Source: Nereocystis luetkeana (Eukaryota; Sar; Phaeophyceae; Laminariales; Laminariaceae). From it: a stretch of DNA of 64,000 nt. The DNA is taken from the NCBI GenBank assembly GCA_031213475.1, contig JARUPZ010000007.1, positions 3,343,586 through 3,407,585 on the forward strand, written 5' to 3'. Below the pieces are notes generated by a model that searched no databases, was not told the DNA's origin, and worked only from the letters and a program-made list of their open reading frames with translations. This document shows, piece after piece, positions 23,201-31,900 of the stretch (its first letter is position 1; every line of letters begins with the position of its first letter). The translations under genes and the position numbers were made by a program.

Positions 23201-25190
23201 ACCGCACTGCAAGTGGTGCTGGTGGAGCGTTCGGGCCGTGCGGATGCTGTCGCCGTCTGGTTTGACCTCTGGCTCGATGGGGAGAGGACAGAGCGAGACG
23301 TTGTCAGCACGAGGCCCGAACGGAGCAATCACAGGGACTCGTCGGGTTGGGTAAGTTTCGTCGTTGCTTCGCTTGTTCCCTTATGTTGTGTCGACGACAG
23401 GGTCAAAGCCTCCTTCGAATGGTTCGTGCGACCCTATATACGATGTACCATGTTTTGGTGTCGGGCGTTACCCTTTTTCCCTGGCACAAAAGCGCTCTCC
23501 TGCTGCCGTGCTCATCAGGTGGAGATGCACCGTTCGTCGTTATCGTATGCCCTGCTGACCACGCGCGTTTCCCGCACTGTCCCCATCTTGATGCTTGATG
23601 CAGGACGCTGGCATCTATTTTTTGTCAGGGACAGGCGTGAGCGACGGAGACGAAATGGCCTTGGGAGCGGCCGCAGGGCGAGACAGGCTCCACTTCACGT
23701 TGCACTGCGATGAAGGGGCCGTCGTCGATTCGACCGCCGGCTGGACAGCGCGCGAAGATGCCGTCGGCAACGGCAGTGGGAACAGCAAGGGCAATGCGGT
23801 GGGGGACTACTGTGGGCCTTGTTTGTTGGGGGAGATGGACCTGGCCCGGCTGAACGATGGGCAGTTTCACCTGGCGCATGCAACCGCTGTGGTGGAGGCG
23901 CTCGTTGCGCGTGGGGTGGAGACCGGCATCTCTCGCTCTTGCAGGAGTCACGCCTCAAACAATGATTCATCGCGACAGCGGCCAGTGGCCTCATCCGCCG
24001 GGATGGTACCAGTTGAGACAGCGGCCGCGCCCCCACCCCCGGCGTTCATTCTTGACCTGTGCGGTGCGTGGGGAGTGGCCGGGTTGCTTGTCGCTCAACT
24101 TGAGCGCCGTGACGGATCGCCGGCAACACGAGTGCTTGCGGTCGCAGAGGGCGAGGACGCCGCGGCCAAACTGAACGCGCTCGCTGAGGAGAATGGTTTA
24201 GGCCCAGATCGTTACCTGGCGACCTCGGACAAGCTGGTCGAGTTCATGTCGCGCGGCGCGGTTGCTGCCAGGGCGGAAAGTGTTAGCGGTGATCCCACCA
24301 ACGCATCGGGGGATGGAGTTTGTTTGGAGACTGTATCTGATGGGCGCAATAATTGCTGGCCCGGGCGCGACAATGGTCTCGAATGGACCGTGGTGATGGG
24401 GTCGTCGCTAGTAGAAGGGTCAGGACTGCTAAAGCAAGGAGGGCTCGGAGATTTAGAATTTTGCCGTCGGTTTATTCACGATGGCGCCGGAGTAGCGGAA
24501 GCGTCGCCACGAGCCACCTTTGTGCCGGGTCACTGCGAGGTGATCTGCCAAGGCCTTCAGCGTGCTTCCTTGGTGTCGGAGAACAAGGTCCAACACGACA
24601 GCTGCTGCGGCGTGGATGTCGAACCGGTGAACGCATTCAGCGTGGCTACTTTCCGCGAACTGGACCTCTCCGCTGCCGCTCGCAGCGAATCAAGTGCGGG
24701 GGCGGAGGGAAGTGGCGACGTCGGCACCATGCAGCATAATTTTTGCGATAGAGAGACCACGACTAGGGTTTTTAACAGGTGCCTGAACGAAAGGGAAGAG
24801 GCGTTCCTAACGCCACCGACTGTGTGCTATAACTTGGACCTTACCAACGTGCAGGCGGGGCCGGACGGCTGCCTCCAGCGCCGGCCGGCCCGTTTGCACG
24901 TGCGGCGCGACGGGACGCTGCACGCGATAGCTTACTGGTACCGGCAGCACCTGGAGCCTGCAGCAGCGGGGCCCGGAAAATGCGCCGCTCGCATTCTAGA
25001 CACGGGACCCACCCCTAGCCCTAGCGCGGGCGATGACTGGTCTTCATCCCACTTCAGGCAGGCGGCTGTCCTGCTTAAAGAGCCGATCGCAGTGACGGCA
25101 GGGCAATGTATACATCTGTCCGTGTTCTGTAACACGAGCAAAGGTGTTGTCGTCGAGGTATCCGGCATCACTGATTCCGGTGGGGCGTGA
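5172..25190 (+). CDS. PRMT9: PRMT9-like protein arginine N-methyltransferase (8 exons)
   Basis: Joining 5172-5273, 17569-17694, 20750-20926, 21748-21884, 22080-22281, 22659-22790, 23057-23350 and 23604-25190 gives one frame of 918 codons plus TGA, with GT-AG borders and matching phases throughout. Order of parts: TPR-like N-terminus (1-100), the W-H-F element that precedes PRMT catalytic cores (102-104), AdoMet motif [12 protein letters not shown] (140-150), acidic post-I residue E166 in YACE, double-E loop [11 protein letters not shown] with E215 and E224, a beta-barrel region (249-400), then a second methyltransferase-like half with motif-I-like [13 protein letters not shown] (about 538) and YWYRQHL (about 833). 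PRMT7 and PRMT9 both have two such halves. The N-terminal TPR-like part and the C-terminal HFRQAAVLL element favour PRMT9, an enzyme that symmetrically dimethylates arginine (SF3B2 in animals). An extra N-terminal exon inside the huge intron 1 cannot be excluded. Confidence 0.88.
5799..5895. mobile_element. TTAA-flanked MITE (family A)
   Basis: Near-perfect inverted repeat: the arm CTTTAGAACCGCAGTCCCGT is followed by GGGGACAAA, an A/T-rich centre, then the reverse complement. TTAA stands at both outer edges (5799 and 5892), as expected for piggyBac-type target-site duplication. It has no coding capacity. Confidence 0.8.
5896..7162. other. PRMT9-like intron 1, left part
   Basis: Intron sequence left of the first LINE. 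It includes A-rich runs (5970-6060, 6560-6790) and no frame with a recognisable product. Confidence 0.5.
7191..7690 (-). pseudogene. LINE L1: C-terminal zinc-finger segment
   Basis: The frame carries [17 protein letters not shown], a C-x-C...H...C finger common at the end of LINE ORFs, and ends KASNK then TGA. Past that stop only GTACG and poly-C follow. Confidence 0.8.
7640..9350 (-). pseudogene. LINE L1: reverse transcriptase
   Basis: RT motifs in order: [70 protein letters not shown], then the catalytic [10 protein letters not shown] and YLGVEI. The FADD aspartates are intact. A frameshift near 7650-7700 separates this from the C-terminal finger. Confidence 0.92.
9313..10479 (-). pseudogene. 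LINE L1: endonuclease, second part, and linker
   Basis: Continues the endonuclease frame with [12 protein letters not shown] and the D-H pair in GTTDHCLIW, both expected of this fold. A second in-frame stop (TAA, 9664-9666) lies in the linker, after which the frame runs on to 9313. Around 9350 the sense passes to another frame, marking a frameshift before the RT. Confidence 0.82.
10480..11325 (-). pseudogene. LINE L1: N-terminus and endonuclease, first part
   Basis: A 281-residue frame. The first 190 residues are basic and unrecognised. [18 protein letters not shown] then opens an APE-type endonuclease, followed by [10 protein letters not shown] with the catalytic-type Glu. A TAG at 10480-10482 ends it, but the same frame continues in the next segment, so the TAG is a point nonsense mutation. 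Confidence 0.85.
11331..12189. other. Flank of LINE L1, no gene seen
   Basis: Lies between the first ATG of the antisense LINE and a tandem array, so it may be LINE 5' UTR. An open plus-strand frame (11493-12059) has no recognisable feature, and I do not call it. Confidence 0.35.
12190..12900. repeat. Degenerate tandem array, about 60-bp unit
   Basis: About eleven units of the form (A)6-9, (C)TGGTTAGTT, (C/G)A(A/G)T, (A/T)(A/G)TTTCATGTCTA, AATCTGGTTTGTG, with variable A runs. Unit length drifts between about 55 and 65 bases. It lies just 5' of the LINE L1 reading frame on that element's strand. Confidence 0.8.
13060..13663 (-). mobile_element. 5'-truncated C-tailed LINE, family L2
   Basis: About 85% similar by eye to the reverse complement of 18030-18570. 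It ends with a C tract (read as G at 13136-13147). The 38-bp end piece TTTTACAG(T/C)GTCGT(T/C)GCCA is present twice (13079 and 13611), suggesting nested or tandem insertion. Confidence 0.7.
14182..14505 (-). pseudogene. Second LINE: C-terminal segment
   Basis: The frame contains [19 protein letters not shown] and [11 protein letters not shown], typical of the post-RT region of LINE ORFs (the ...LLYG.E.W...L...Q...LR type). It ends at 14182. Confidence 0.65.
14782..15734 (-). pseudogene. Second LINE: reverse transcriptase
   Basis: [36 protein letters not shown] and [13 protein letters not shown] in one frame, then [20 protein letters not shown] in another after a frameshift near 15300. Further on, [13 protein letters not shown] marks the catalytic site with YADD changed to YANE. 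Confidence 0.82.
15880..16383 (-). pseudogene. Second LINE: linker between endonuclease and RT
   Basis: A frame with [16 protein letters not shown], an S-D-H-N-x-V close that often ends the endonuclease domain, followed by a charged alpha-helical linker. No RT motif lies here. Confidence 0.6.
16684..17419 (-). pseudogene. Second LINE: endonuclease region
   Basis: Two frames share this stretch. The upper one has [19 protein letters not shown] and [12 protein letters not shown]. The lower (16684-16989) has [13 protein letters not shown] and [12 protein letters not shown]. Together they give the order of an APE-type endonuclease split by a frameshift near 16950. Confidence 0.75.
17569..17694 (+). 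CDS. PRMT9: PRMT9-like exon 2 (TPR)
   Basis: GACAG|GCT...CAG|GTGAGC, 42 codons, phase 0 at both ends. It encodes a TPR-type helix pair ([20 protein letters not shown]). The matching part of PRMT9 has a G-E-H-L...G....A..Y pattern. It starts only about 150 bp beyond the 5' edge of a LINE on the other strand. Confidence 0.85.
17695..18029. other. PRMT9-like intron 2, start
   Basis: Intron sequence with no gene. A microsatellite begins at its end. Confidence 0.4.
18018..18043. repeat. (AT)n microsatellite
   Basis: Uninterrupted AT dinucleotides. Confidence 0.95.
18044..18568 (+). mobile_element. 5'-truncated C-tailed LINE, family L2
   Basis: Plus-strand copy opposite in orientation to 13060-13663. 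It encodes an RT-thumb-like piece ([16 protein letters not shown]...) and ends CAAGTACACCCCCCCCC. A broken remnant. Confidence 0.75.
19086..19192. mobile_element. TTAA-flanked MITE (family A)
   Basis: TTAACCCTTTTAGGACTGCA ... and its inverted complement ending GGGGTTAA. TTAA is present on both sides. Confidence 0.85.
19193..20749. other. PRMT9-like intron 2, end
   Basis: No exon or repeat with clear limits. A short phrase (ATGCCTCCAAGAGC.CAC) occurs twice, at 19221 and 19319. A plus frame at 20308-20883 overlaps exon 3 in the wrong phase and is not used. Confidence 0.4.
20750..20926 (+). CDS. PRMT9: PRMT9-like exon 3 (TPR end and WHF element)
   Basis: TTCAG|GCT...GAG|GTGAAC, 59 codons, phase 0/0. 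It completes the TPR ([15 protein letters not shown]) and carries [11 protein letters not shown], the conserved block just before the catalytic domain of PRMT9-type enzymes. Confidence 0.9.
20927..21747. other. PRMT9-like intron 3
   Basis: Intron bounded by GTGAAC and CGCAG. No other feature is visible. Confidence 0.6.
21748..21884 (+). CDS. PRMT9: PRMT9-like exon 4 (AdoMet motif I)
   Basis: CGCAG|GCG...AAGAG|GTGGGC, 45 codons plus 2 bases. It contains motif I ([11 protein letters not shown]) and the post-I strand ending VYACEVN, where the Glu is expected to bind the AdoMet ribose. Confidence 0.95.
22080..22281 (+). CDS. PRMT9: PRMT9-like exon 5 (double-E loop)
   Basis: GGCAG|G...GAG|GTACTG, 1 base plus 67 codons; the split codon reads AG+G (Arg). 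[11 protein letters not shown] holds both active-site glutamates. The exon ends GGRVIPE, the usual segment before the PRMT beta-barrel. Confidence 0.95.
22282..22658. other. PRMT9-like intron 5
   Basis: Begins GTACTG and ends GTGTACAG. No other feature is visible. Confidence 0.6.
22659..22790 (+). CDS. PRMT9: PRMT9-like exon 6
   Basis: GTACAG|GGA...GAG|GTAAAG, 44 codons, phase 0/0. [11 protein letters not shown] follows directly on VIPE of the previous exon, as the first beta-barrel strand does in this family. It ends ESYTCE. Confidence 0.9.
23057..23350 (+). CDS. PRMT9: PRMT9-like exon 7 (beta-barrel)
   Basis: TTTTTAG|GAC...TGG|GTAAGT, 98 codons, phase 0/0. It contains AVLEIDFL and [13 protein letters not shown], typical PRMT barrel strands, separated by a Ser/Pro/Ala-rich insertion. 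Confidence 0.92.
23604..25190 (+). CDS. PRMT9: PRMT9-like exon 8 (second methyltransferase half, stop)
   Basis: GATGCAG|GAC, then 528 codons and TGA at 25188-25190. The barrel ends ([11 protein letters not shown]) and a degenerate second Rossmann half follows, with [13 protein letters not shown] as its motif-I remnant. The C-terminus has YWYRQHL and [12 protein letters not shown]. Low-complexity inserts (Gly/Ser/Asn and Ala/Pro) make this half longer than usual. It lacks a full GxGxG, so it is probably catalytically silent. Confidence 0.93.
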   Translation, partial: DAGIYFLSGTGVSDGDEMALGAAAGRDRLHFTLHCDEGAVVDSTAGWTAREDAVGNGSGNSKGNAVGDYCGPCLLGEMDLARLNDGQFHLAHATAVVEALVARGVETGISRSCRSHASNNDSSRQRPVASSAGMVPVETAAAPPPPAFILDLCGAWGVAGLLVAQLERRDGSPATRVLAVAEGEDAAAKLNALAEENGLGPDRYLATSDKLVEFMSRGAVAARAESVSGDPTNASGDGVCLETVSDGRNNCWPGRDNGLEWTVVMGSSLVEGSGLLKQGGLGDLEFCRRFIHDGAGVAEASPRATFVPGHCEVICQGLQRASLVSENKVQHDSCCGVDVEPVNAFSVATFRELDLSAAARSESSAGAEGSGDVGTMQHNFCDRETTTRVFNRCLNEREEAFLTPPTVCYNLDLTNVQAGPDGCLQRRPARLHVRRDGTLHAIAYWYRQHLEPAAAGPGKCAARILDTGPTPSPSAGDDWSSSHFRQAAVLLKEPIAVTAGQCIHLSVFCNTSKGVVVEVSGITDSGGA

Positions 25191-28100
25191 GCTATGTAGT
25201 AAGGTATTCTAGAAAAGACAGTTAAGGTTGAGACGGACAGACATCCAAGGCATTAGCCCCGGTATCAATCAAGTGATACCGATTCCTCTATATTACTGGC
25301 CACGAATAAACGAGGTTCATAACCTGTTTGGATTTCCTTTTCTTTGGCCCACGATTGGACGAGGCTCATAACCTGTTCGAATTATACGTGTCGAGGCTCC
25401 GTCATTTGTGAAAAAAGAGGTTCAAAGGTGACACCTGGATCCAGAGACGAGTGGTGTATTCACTTGGACTACTTTTGGCCGGGTGTGGTTCGATCGGCAT
25501 GGAAATGATTGTTCCGCGTGCAATCGACCGCCGAAAGCTGTATTTAAGATTCGGCTGCCGCATACCAAGTATTCTTTACGTAGACCCCTGCTGCCATCCC
25601 CTTGGATTCGTATGTGGCGAGTGGATGTGCTCCTTTATGCTCGAGCGATCGCGTAGAAGCCAGCATGCAACATCCTGCGTCCTCAGTTCCACAAGATGAT
25701 ATCATGGGGCTGCTGGCGTTTCGTTTTGCAGGTGCCCTGATTACGTTGGCTGCAACCTCGATATTGTCGATATGCACGCAACGCAACGCAACGCAACGCA
25801 CGTACTACAGTCACCAGTAATGATAGTGACCGTTATCGCTCACGCCGGCTACAAGCACTCAGTCGCCGTACTGATCCAACGATGCGGCTATCGATGCGGT
25901 ATGGTCATGCATGTCCCCGGCAGACCCCCCTCGACGATCGATTTCGCGATGGGTATTTTTTCATTTTTATCGCACAACTCTCGCAGGGCAACGATTCATT
26001 ACACAAACCACGAAAAAATGACACAGAACAACAACGGCGGCGCGCGGAAAACGAACAGTGTAAGTGACGGATGAAGCTAGAGACCCCGCTCCCGCTTGGC
26101 CAGCTACGCTCTACGCTTCCACCTACTTCCATGATCGGATGTTTTTCCCGTCCATTCTCTGAACCAGCTCCCCACCCGTATCAAACCATACAGCCACACC
26201 ACGGAGTGGGCAGGGAAACGACATGCTCTTGCCCCAGAAATTTCCGTGACACCGTGCGCATACGAAAGATGCTCTGGATACCTGCCAAGCTGGGCTGTAC
26301 CAAACCGAGCGCCGTGTGCGTACGTGCTACTACGAAAAACGCATATTACTGCGAAGAATAGTATCTGCCGAATTTCGCTTCGCCGCCGGACTAAAAAAAC
26401 GCTCATTGCTTTGATACAACGCCAACAACTTACGACTAAAAGTCGACAGAACACACCACCATCTTTACACTACACCCTCCCCTCGAGGAAAACACTGTCC
26501 TGTGTCAACACCTACTTGCCGCGCCACGAGCGTAAAAAAATCGCGAACCCAACCCCCCGAGTCAGCGAATAGACATCCAACAGGCACACAAGGCAGCGCC
26601 GTAACGTATTACACGGGCAACCGCAAGGGAGCACGAGCACTGCTACACGTCAAGATACCAGCAGACGGTGACGACGCCCACGCGACTCACAGCTACCACC
26701 TTATATTTTCCTCGCGATAGAGCAAGGTCTACGTACAAATTAAACCAGCCTAGCGGCACCTCCCCCCCCCCCCCCCCTCCCCGATCTATTAACAACAACA
26801 CCCGCTTTTCCAGCCCCCCCAAAAAAGCAACGCCGCTTTTTTTTCCGTTGCCGGGAGTCAGCGTCGAGGGCAGAGGCCTTGGAGACGGTTGCTGGCTGTC
26901 CTTACTGATGACGGACGTTTTCCTTCATGTTTCATGCTACGGCCGAAAGTGAAGCAACGCCAAATCAGGCACGATAAACCCCTTCTCTTCTCTTCTCTGA
27001 ACGTATTGCGACCACCGATGATAGATGTAGTTCTCTGACGTCTCGAACCCTCCTACCAGGTACCTGGTATATTTTACCATCGTACAACTCTATAGATGTG
27101 CCGGGTAAGGCGCACAACCATATCTATCTCCTGAGCGCGTTGTTACACCCCCCACCTCCCCTTCAATCACGAGGCATGGAGGCTTCAACGTAAAGTCGTA
27201 CGCAGGTTTCGCTTGAGACCGAGCACCTTGAGTGTATGAAATATCAATCCTTGTACACTCCATCCGCTTCCAGGAGGAATTAACGTTCATTTTCACACGA
27301 GCCGCGCGTACGCACGTAGCAGTAGCGGCCCACTAAATCACGTCTGTTTTTTCTGTTACCACGACATGCGCGAAGAGAAAAAATCGGCGGTTCGTGACGT
27401 GGACCACTCCCACGAGCGTTCTTTCAACCTGAACTTTTGTAGTACCAGCCAGTACAGCACTTCTATTTAGACTCCTACCGATATGATCAAAGCTTCGGCT
27501 TCAGCCAAAAATCCACAGAAGACCAGAGAGCTCGATAGAGCAGTAACAAAAAAAAAACGCCTACGGGAGCTTTCCACCTATAATCCGTCACGATCAAGAT
27601 GGGCCTCACTTTTTACCATACGTAAACCGCGCGCCTGGATACCTACAGGTGGCGCCGGATCAAATGGCAGTTACGAGCTGAGCGCAGGACCTCACAAAGC
27701 CCCGATGGGTCCGCAACACCTGCGTATGGGCGGAGGGGAGAGGTTTATCAACACGTGCACAAAAGGAAATCTGAATGACATGACAGAGCTGTGTCAGAAG
27801 TGGAGCCGTCCTATAACGCGTTCCTTCGTCATATAAAACAAGGCGCCGTCTTAAACCCCAGAGCAAAATTTACAAAATACCCCCCAAAAAAAAAACGCCA
27901 CCGCAGTGCGTCAGAACACACGACATGCCCCTCTGGAGCGCCTACCGTCGCATCACACACATACCGTATCGCACTATCACCCGTGTGATAACGCACCCCC
28001 TCGGACGAACTTCAGAGCTGATTTTCTCAGCAGCGGGGAGAGTGCAATCGCCGAGCGACGATAGCTTCCCTAGAGCCGCCATTTACTCAAAAACCCACAG

Positions 28101-28900
28101 CGCCCCCCCCCCCCCCCCCCATTGGTTTTGGGAGAAAATCGGCTCCAACAACATTCATCACGGGGCCTGTGTTACCTTGCGTGTTATATAAAGCGTGATG
28201 AACCAGGCCGCCAAATAGGACTGAACATGGCGCCAGAGCGTTACAAAACCCTTTTAGGTACTACTGCAAAACATACCGGGTATCCCACGCTAAATCTGGA
28301 GTGGTTAGTGTGTCCCAAAAAGAAAGGGGGTGCATGCAGCGGCCCTCAAACGGGGGCGGGCAGGAAATGTGTCCTCGAGAATCGGCCACATCTTTCAACA
28401 ATGGTTGCACACAACGTTCAATTTTCCGATGGCATTGCCATGGCACGCCTGACATGGGGAAATGAGCGCTCCCCACCGGTTCCGCATTTTCATACGTAGG
28501 GCCTAGGGGCTGTAATTTAGCTGGCTGTAAGTCGCCGACTAGTTAATAGCTGGCTACGAAGACAACACAGCTATTCGTCGTTGCGTGCGGGAAACATGGA
28601 TGGAGTATGCGTCGTTGTATATGACAGGCGCGTTTGTTTTGTGGCTCCTCGGATTGTGTTTTCGTTGTGGTTAGTAAAATGCGAAAAAGAAGAAGAAAAC
28701 AAATGTAAAGTTAGTCAGTTGCCTCACTGCGCCACACCGGACCAACAACCAAAACCTCTTGCCTCTAATTACAAGGACAGTTTTCATTACTACACGTGAC
28801 ATACCGATGTGAATCCGATCTAGTGGGAGCCCCGAATGTACAGCCAACTATGACAACTCACTACCCAAGCGTAACACGTAAAAATAAACATGGGCGGCAA
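25191..28900. other. Intergenic region between convergent genes
   Basis: Holds the 3' ends of both convergent genes. A 3' UTR signal for the PRMT9-like gene may lie in the A/T-rich 25270-25420. C tracts at 26761-26780 and 28104-28120 resemble LINE tails but lack the adjoining 3' sequence. A short CGCAA run is at 25776-25800. No gene supported. Confidence 0.45.
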
Positions 28901-31900
28901 TCACACCTGGTGGACGAGAAGGGCGTAGCTCGCGTCCGTGTCGACGACGTATATTCCCTTGTTCGTCAGCTCTTGAATCGAAATGCGCTTGGAAAGGCTT
29001 TTCTGCAGCAGAGCCGACACCTAAAGAATATGAGCAAAAGAGAGAAACAAAATAGCAGGAGAAATACTTCAGTCAACAAGCTGCCACCGTGTTTTTTTTT
29101 CTTCATGATTTTGCACGTTCTGCGTTCCCAACTGTAATTTCCTATTTCTCCTTGGACGAGGTTTCGGGGGCTGTACGTACGTACCCAGCAAGCGCGGTAA
29201 AGCAGAACGAAACGAGGCTGCTATGCAGCGCCGGCATGGTCGAGTTTCCCAGCGTGATCAAATAACTCGTAATATATATATATATGCTTCGAAGTACAAG
29301 CGCAAAAATCAGCGCGCTTTGCTTCGTGCGGCTTTTTTTTATTCTTATTGGGCTACGCCAAGCGAAGGTCGTAGATGGTGGTCCATGTGGAGTGTACAAA
29401 CCAATCACTTCAAAAACAATAAATAGGTCTATTAGATCGGGGTTGATGAACTCACTGAATTTTTTATCTACAAGCGGATGAACTGGTACAGTGTTGTGCT
29501 CAAAATAAGAATGGTGGTGCCTTCCGCTCGTTCCGGCCGATGTTACTCGTTTACAGAGGTTAAAACCCCAACGCTACTCAGTCAGGTATGAAGAAAAAAC
29601 CAGGCGCTGGTTGGGGGCTTGATCAACCCGGGAGGTTGTGTCGAGCGGGAGGCTGGATTGAACCCACAAACACTGATAATTTTGTTCGTTTACAATGGTT
29701 GAACCACCGAGTACTATTCAGCGGGATAACCTTCGTAAAGGAACAGATGTGTGCGCCACCCTTCGAGAGGTCCCTACAAGATAAACAAGCGGCTGCACAC
29801 ACGCTGAAACGCGAACCATCCTGACGGATACCCCGACAGAAAAGGAGCGGCATCACGCGCAATCAAAATCTGTGCGTCCTGGCGCCAAGCACGCCCCCCT
29901 CGGCGCGTCGAACACGCCCGAACAAGATACCCAAGACGCGGACGGACGGTGCGCACACCTCTCGGACGAAACGAACCAACGCATCCCAAAGCGGCGGCCT
30001 GCCGCGGTGGTGTCTATAATACATACAGACAGCAGTAGCGGGGTCCCTCTCTAATGCCGGTATGTGCCTGCCAGGCCAACATACCGGCACTATTTTAGCG
30101 GGCACCGGCACCAATTACTCCGCACACTTGCCACACTGCTTTATCCCATCTGTGCCAAGCGATATCACCGGCATTATTAAGCAAGCATTATTAACCCGGC
30201 ATCATAGAGGGGATCCCTGTGTAGTGCAGTGCAGTACCTCCTCTCTCGCCCCTGCCCCCAGCTGCGACGGGTGGGACCTCCACCGCGCGTCATCGTGCTG
30301 CATGGTCAGGTCCAGAGCTTCGCGGAGCTTCGAGCTGTTTTTCTCGTGTTGAGTCTGTCCCGAACGGAGCAAGTTCGACAATCAAACAACGCGGGGGAGA
30401 CGGGGGGGTTTTTCCGGCACAGAGGGGAGAGAGAGCGCACGAGCGCGCACGGCAAGAACGAGGTAGATATAGATTCGACCATTTTTGCGAGATTTTTTTC
30501 ACATGAAAGGGAAAAAACCTTCAGCCGCCGATGTACACAGAGGCAACGAACCACCAGGTGAGAGGGGGTTTAATTGCTCCCACTCTCTTGGGCGTGTAAC
30601 CGTAAGGGCCGCTTGGTTTTCATGTTCTTATCTAAACGGTGCTATTGGTAGTATTTCCACACAGATTGGTATTGCTGCCTCGCCGGACACCTCACGGCGC
30701 TTCGCGCTTGGTGCAAGCGATGTCCGCCTCCCCCGACGTGCTCCGTCCCGGCATTGTACGGATGCGAGGGTCTATGGCCATGCAACTACCACCCTGCATG
30801 ATGATGAGTGCACCCCCCCCCCCCCCCCGTCTGGGACTAAAAAAAACAATGTGGGATGTCGGTTTTTCGTTTTGTTTCGTGTACCCTTGGGCATGTATGA
30901 CCTTTTTTATTTTGTTTTTTACCTGCGTCCCCTGCTGGGGTTTGATGCCGCGCTTTTCTAGGTCCTCAAGAGCCGGCCTCGTCAGCAGGCGCTCCTTCAG
31001 GCTAATGGCGATCAAATTGCGCTCCAAGTGCTCCGTCGCAGGATCGAGACCACCCGCCCGGTAGATCCTGGTATAACGTATAACGAGAAAAAAAAGGCGG
31101 CAACAACGAACCCGTGTTAGGAACCGCTTTACGAATGTTTTGTTGTTGTTGTTGTTGTTGTTGGGGGGGGGGGGAAATCGGATTCGAGGATTCCGTGCCC
31201 AACGCAGTGGCTCCGAGCCTATTATATATATACCCACGGGGGATATTTTTTCAAGGCGATAAGTTATAGGGATGTTTTCCTCGGGGGAGAGTTTCGTTAA
31301 ACTTTTGATTTTTTTAAGAGTGCGTTTCGACTTCTTTTTCCACGTACGCGATACCCGCTCTTACCCGCTCTTGCCTCGAAAAATTCAGGATAGTTTGGGG
31401 ATTCAGATGAGTTTTCAACAAGGTGTTGGACGTACGTACAGGGCGGTGCTGCTGCTCATCGCTCTGTCCGGAAGTGTAAGGACTGTCGAGGGGCATGAAG
31501 ATGAGTGCATCAAAGTTCTCTTACAAGCCGGACAGGGCATTTTTTGCTCCGAAAAATCTGAAGGAAAAAGCACGTCCCTTCTTACTGAAATACGGGGATT
31601 CCTCGCTGCTGCGGGTGAACGCCAGGTCTCGAATCATTCCTCGCTTCTGCGGGTGAACGCCAGGTCTCTCGAATCCACGGAGACGAAGCGACTGCCGCTG
31701 AAATAGCAGTCTGGTGCTGGCGGTGCTGTGGTCTCGCTACACGAACGCACTCCAAACATGTGCCTCCGCGGGCTCTGGGCAGATGATGGTACGTGCGTCG
31801 TACGTGTAGAGATAGAGCAGCTTGCGCTGGTCCTGACTTTCGACCCTCACACAGGGACAGAGCGCATGCTCCCAGAAACACAACCAGGCTTATACTAGAG

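Noticed and set aside
28104..28120. Further C-tailed LINE copy at a C tract
   Set aside because: No L1 or L2 3' sequence adjoins the tract, so it may be a plain homopolymer.
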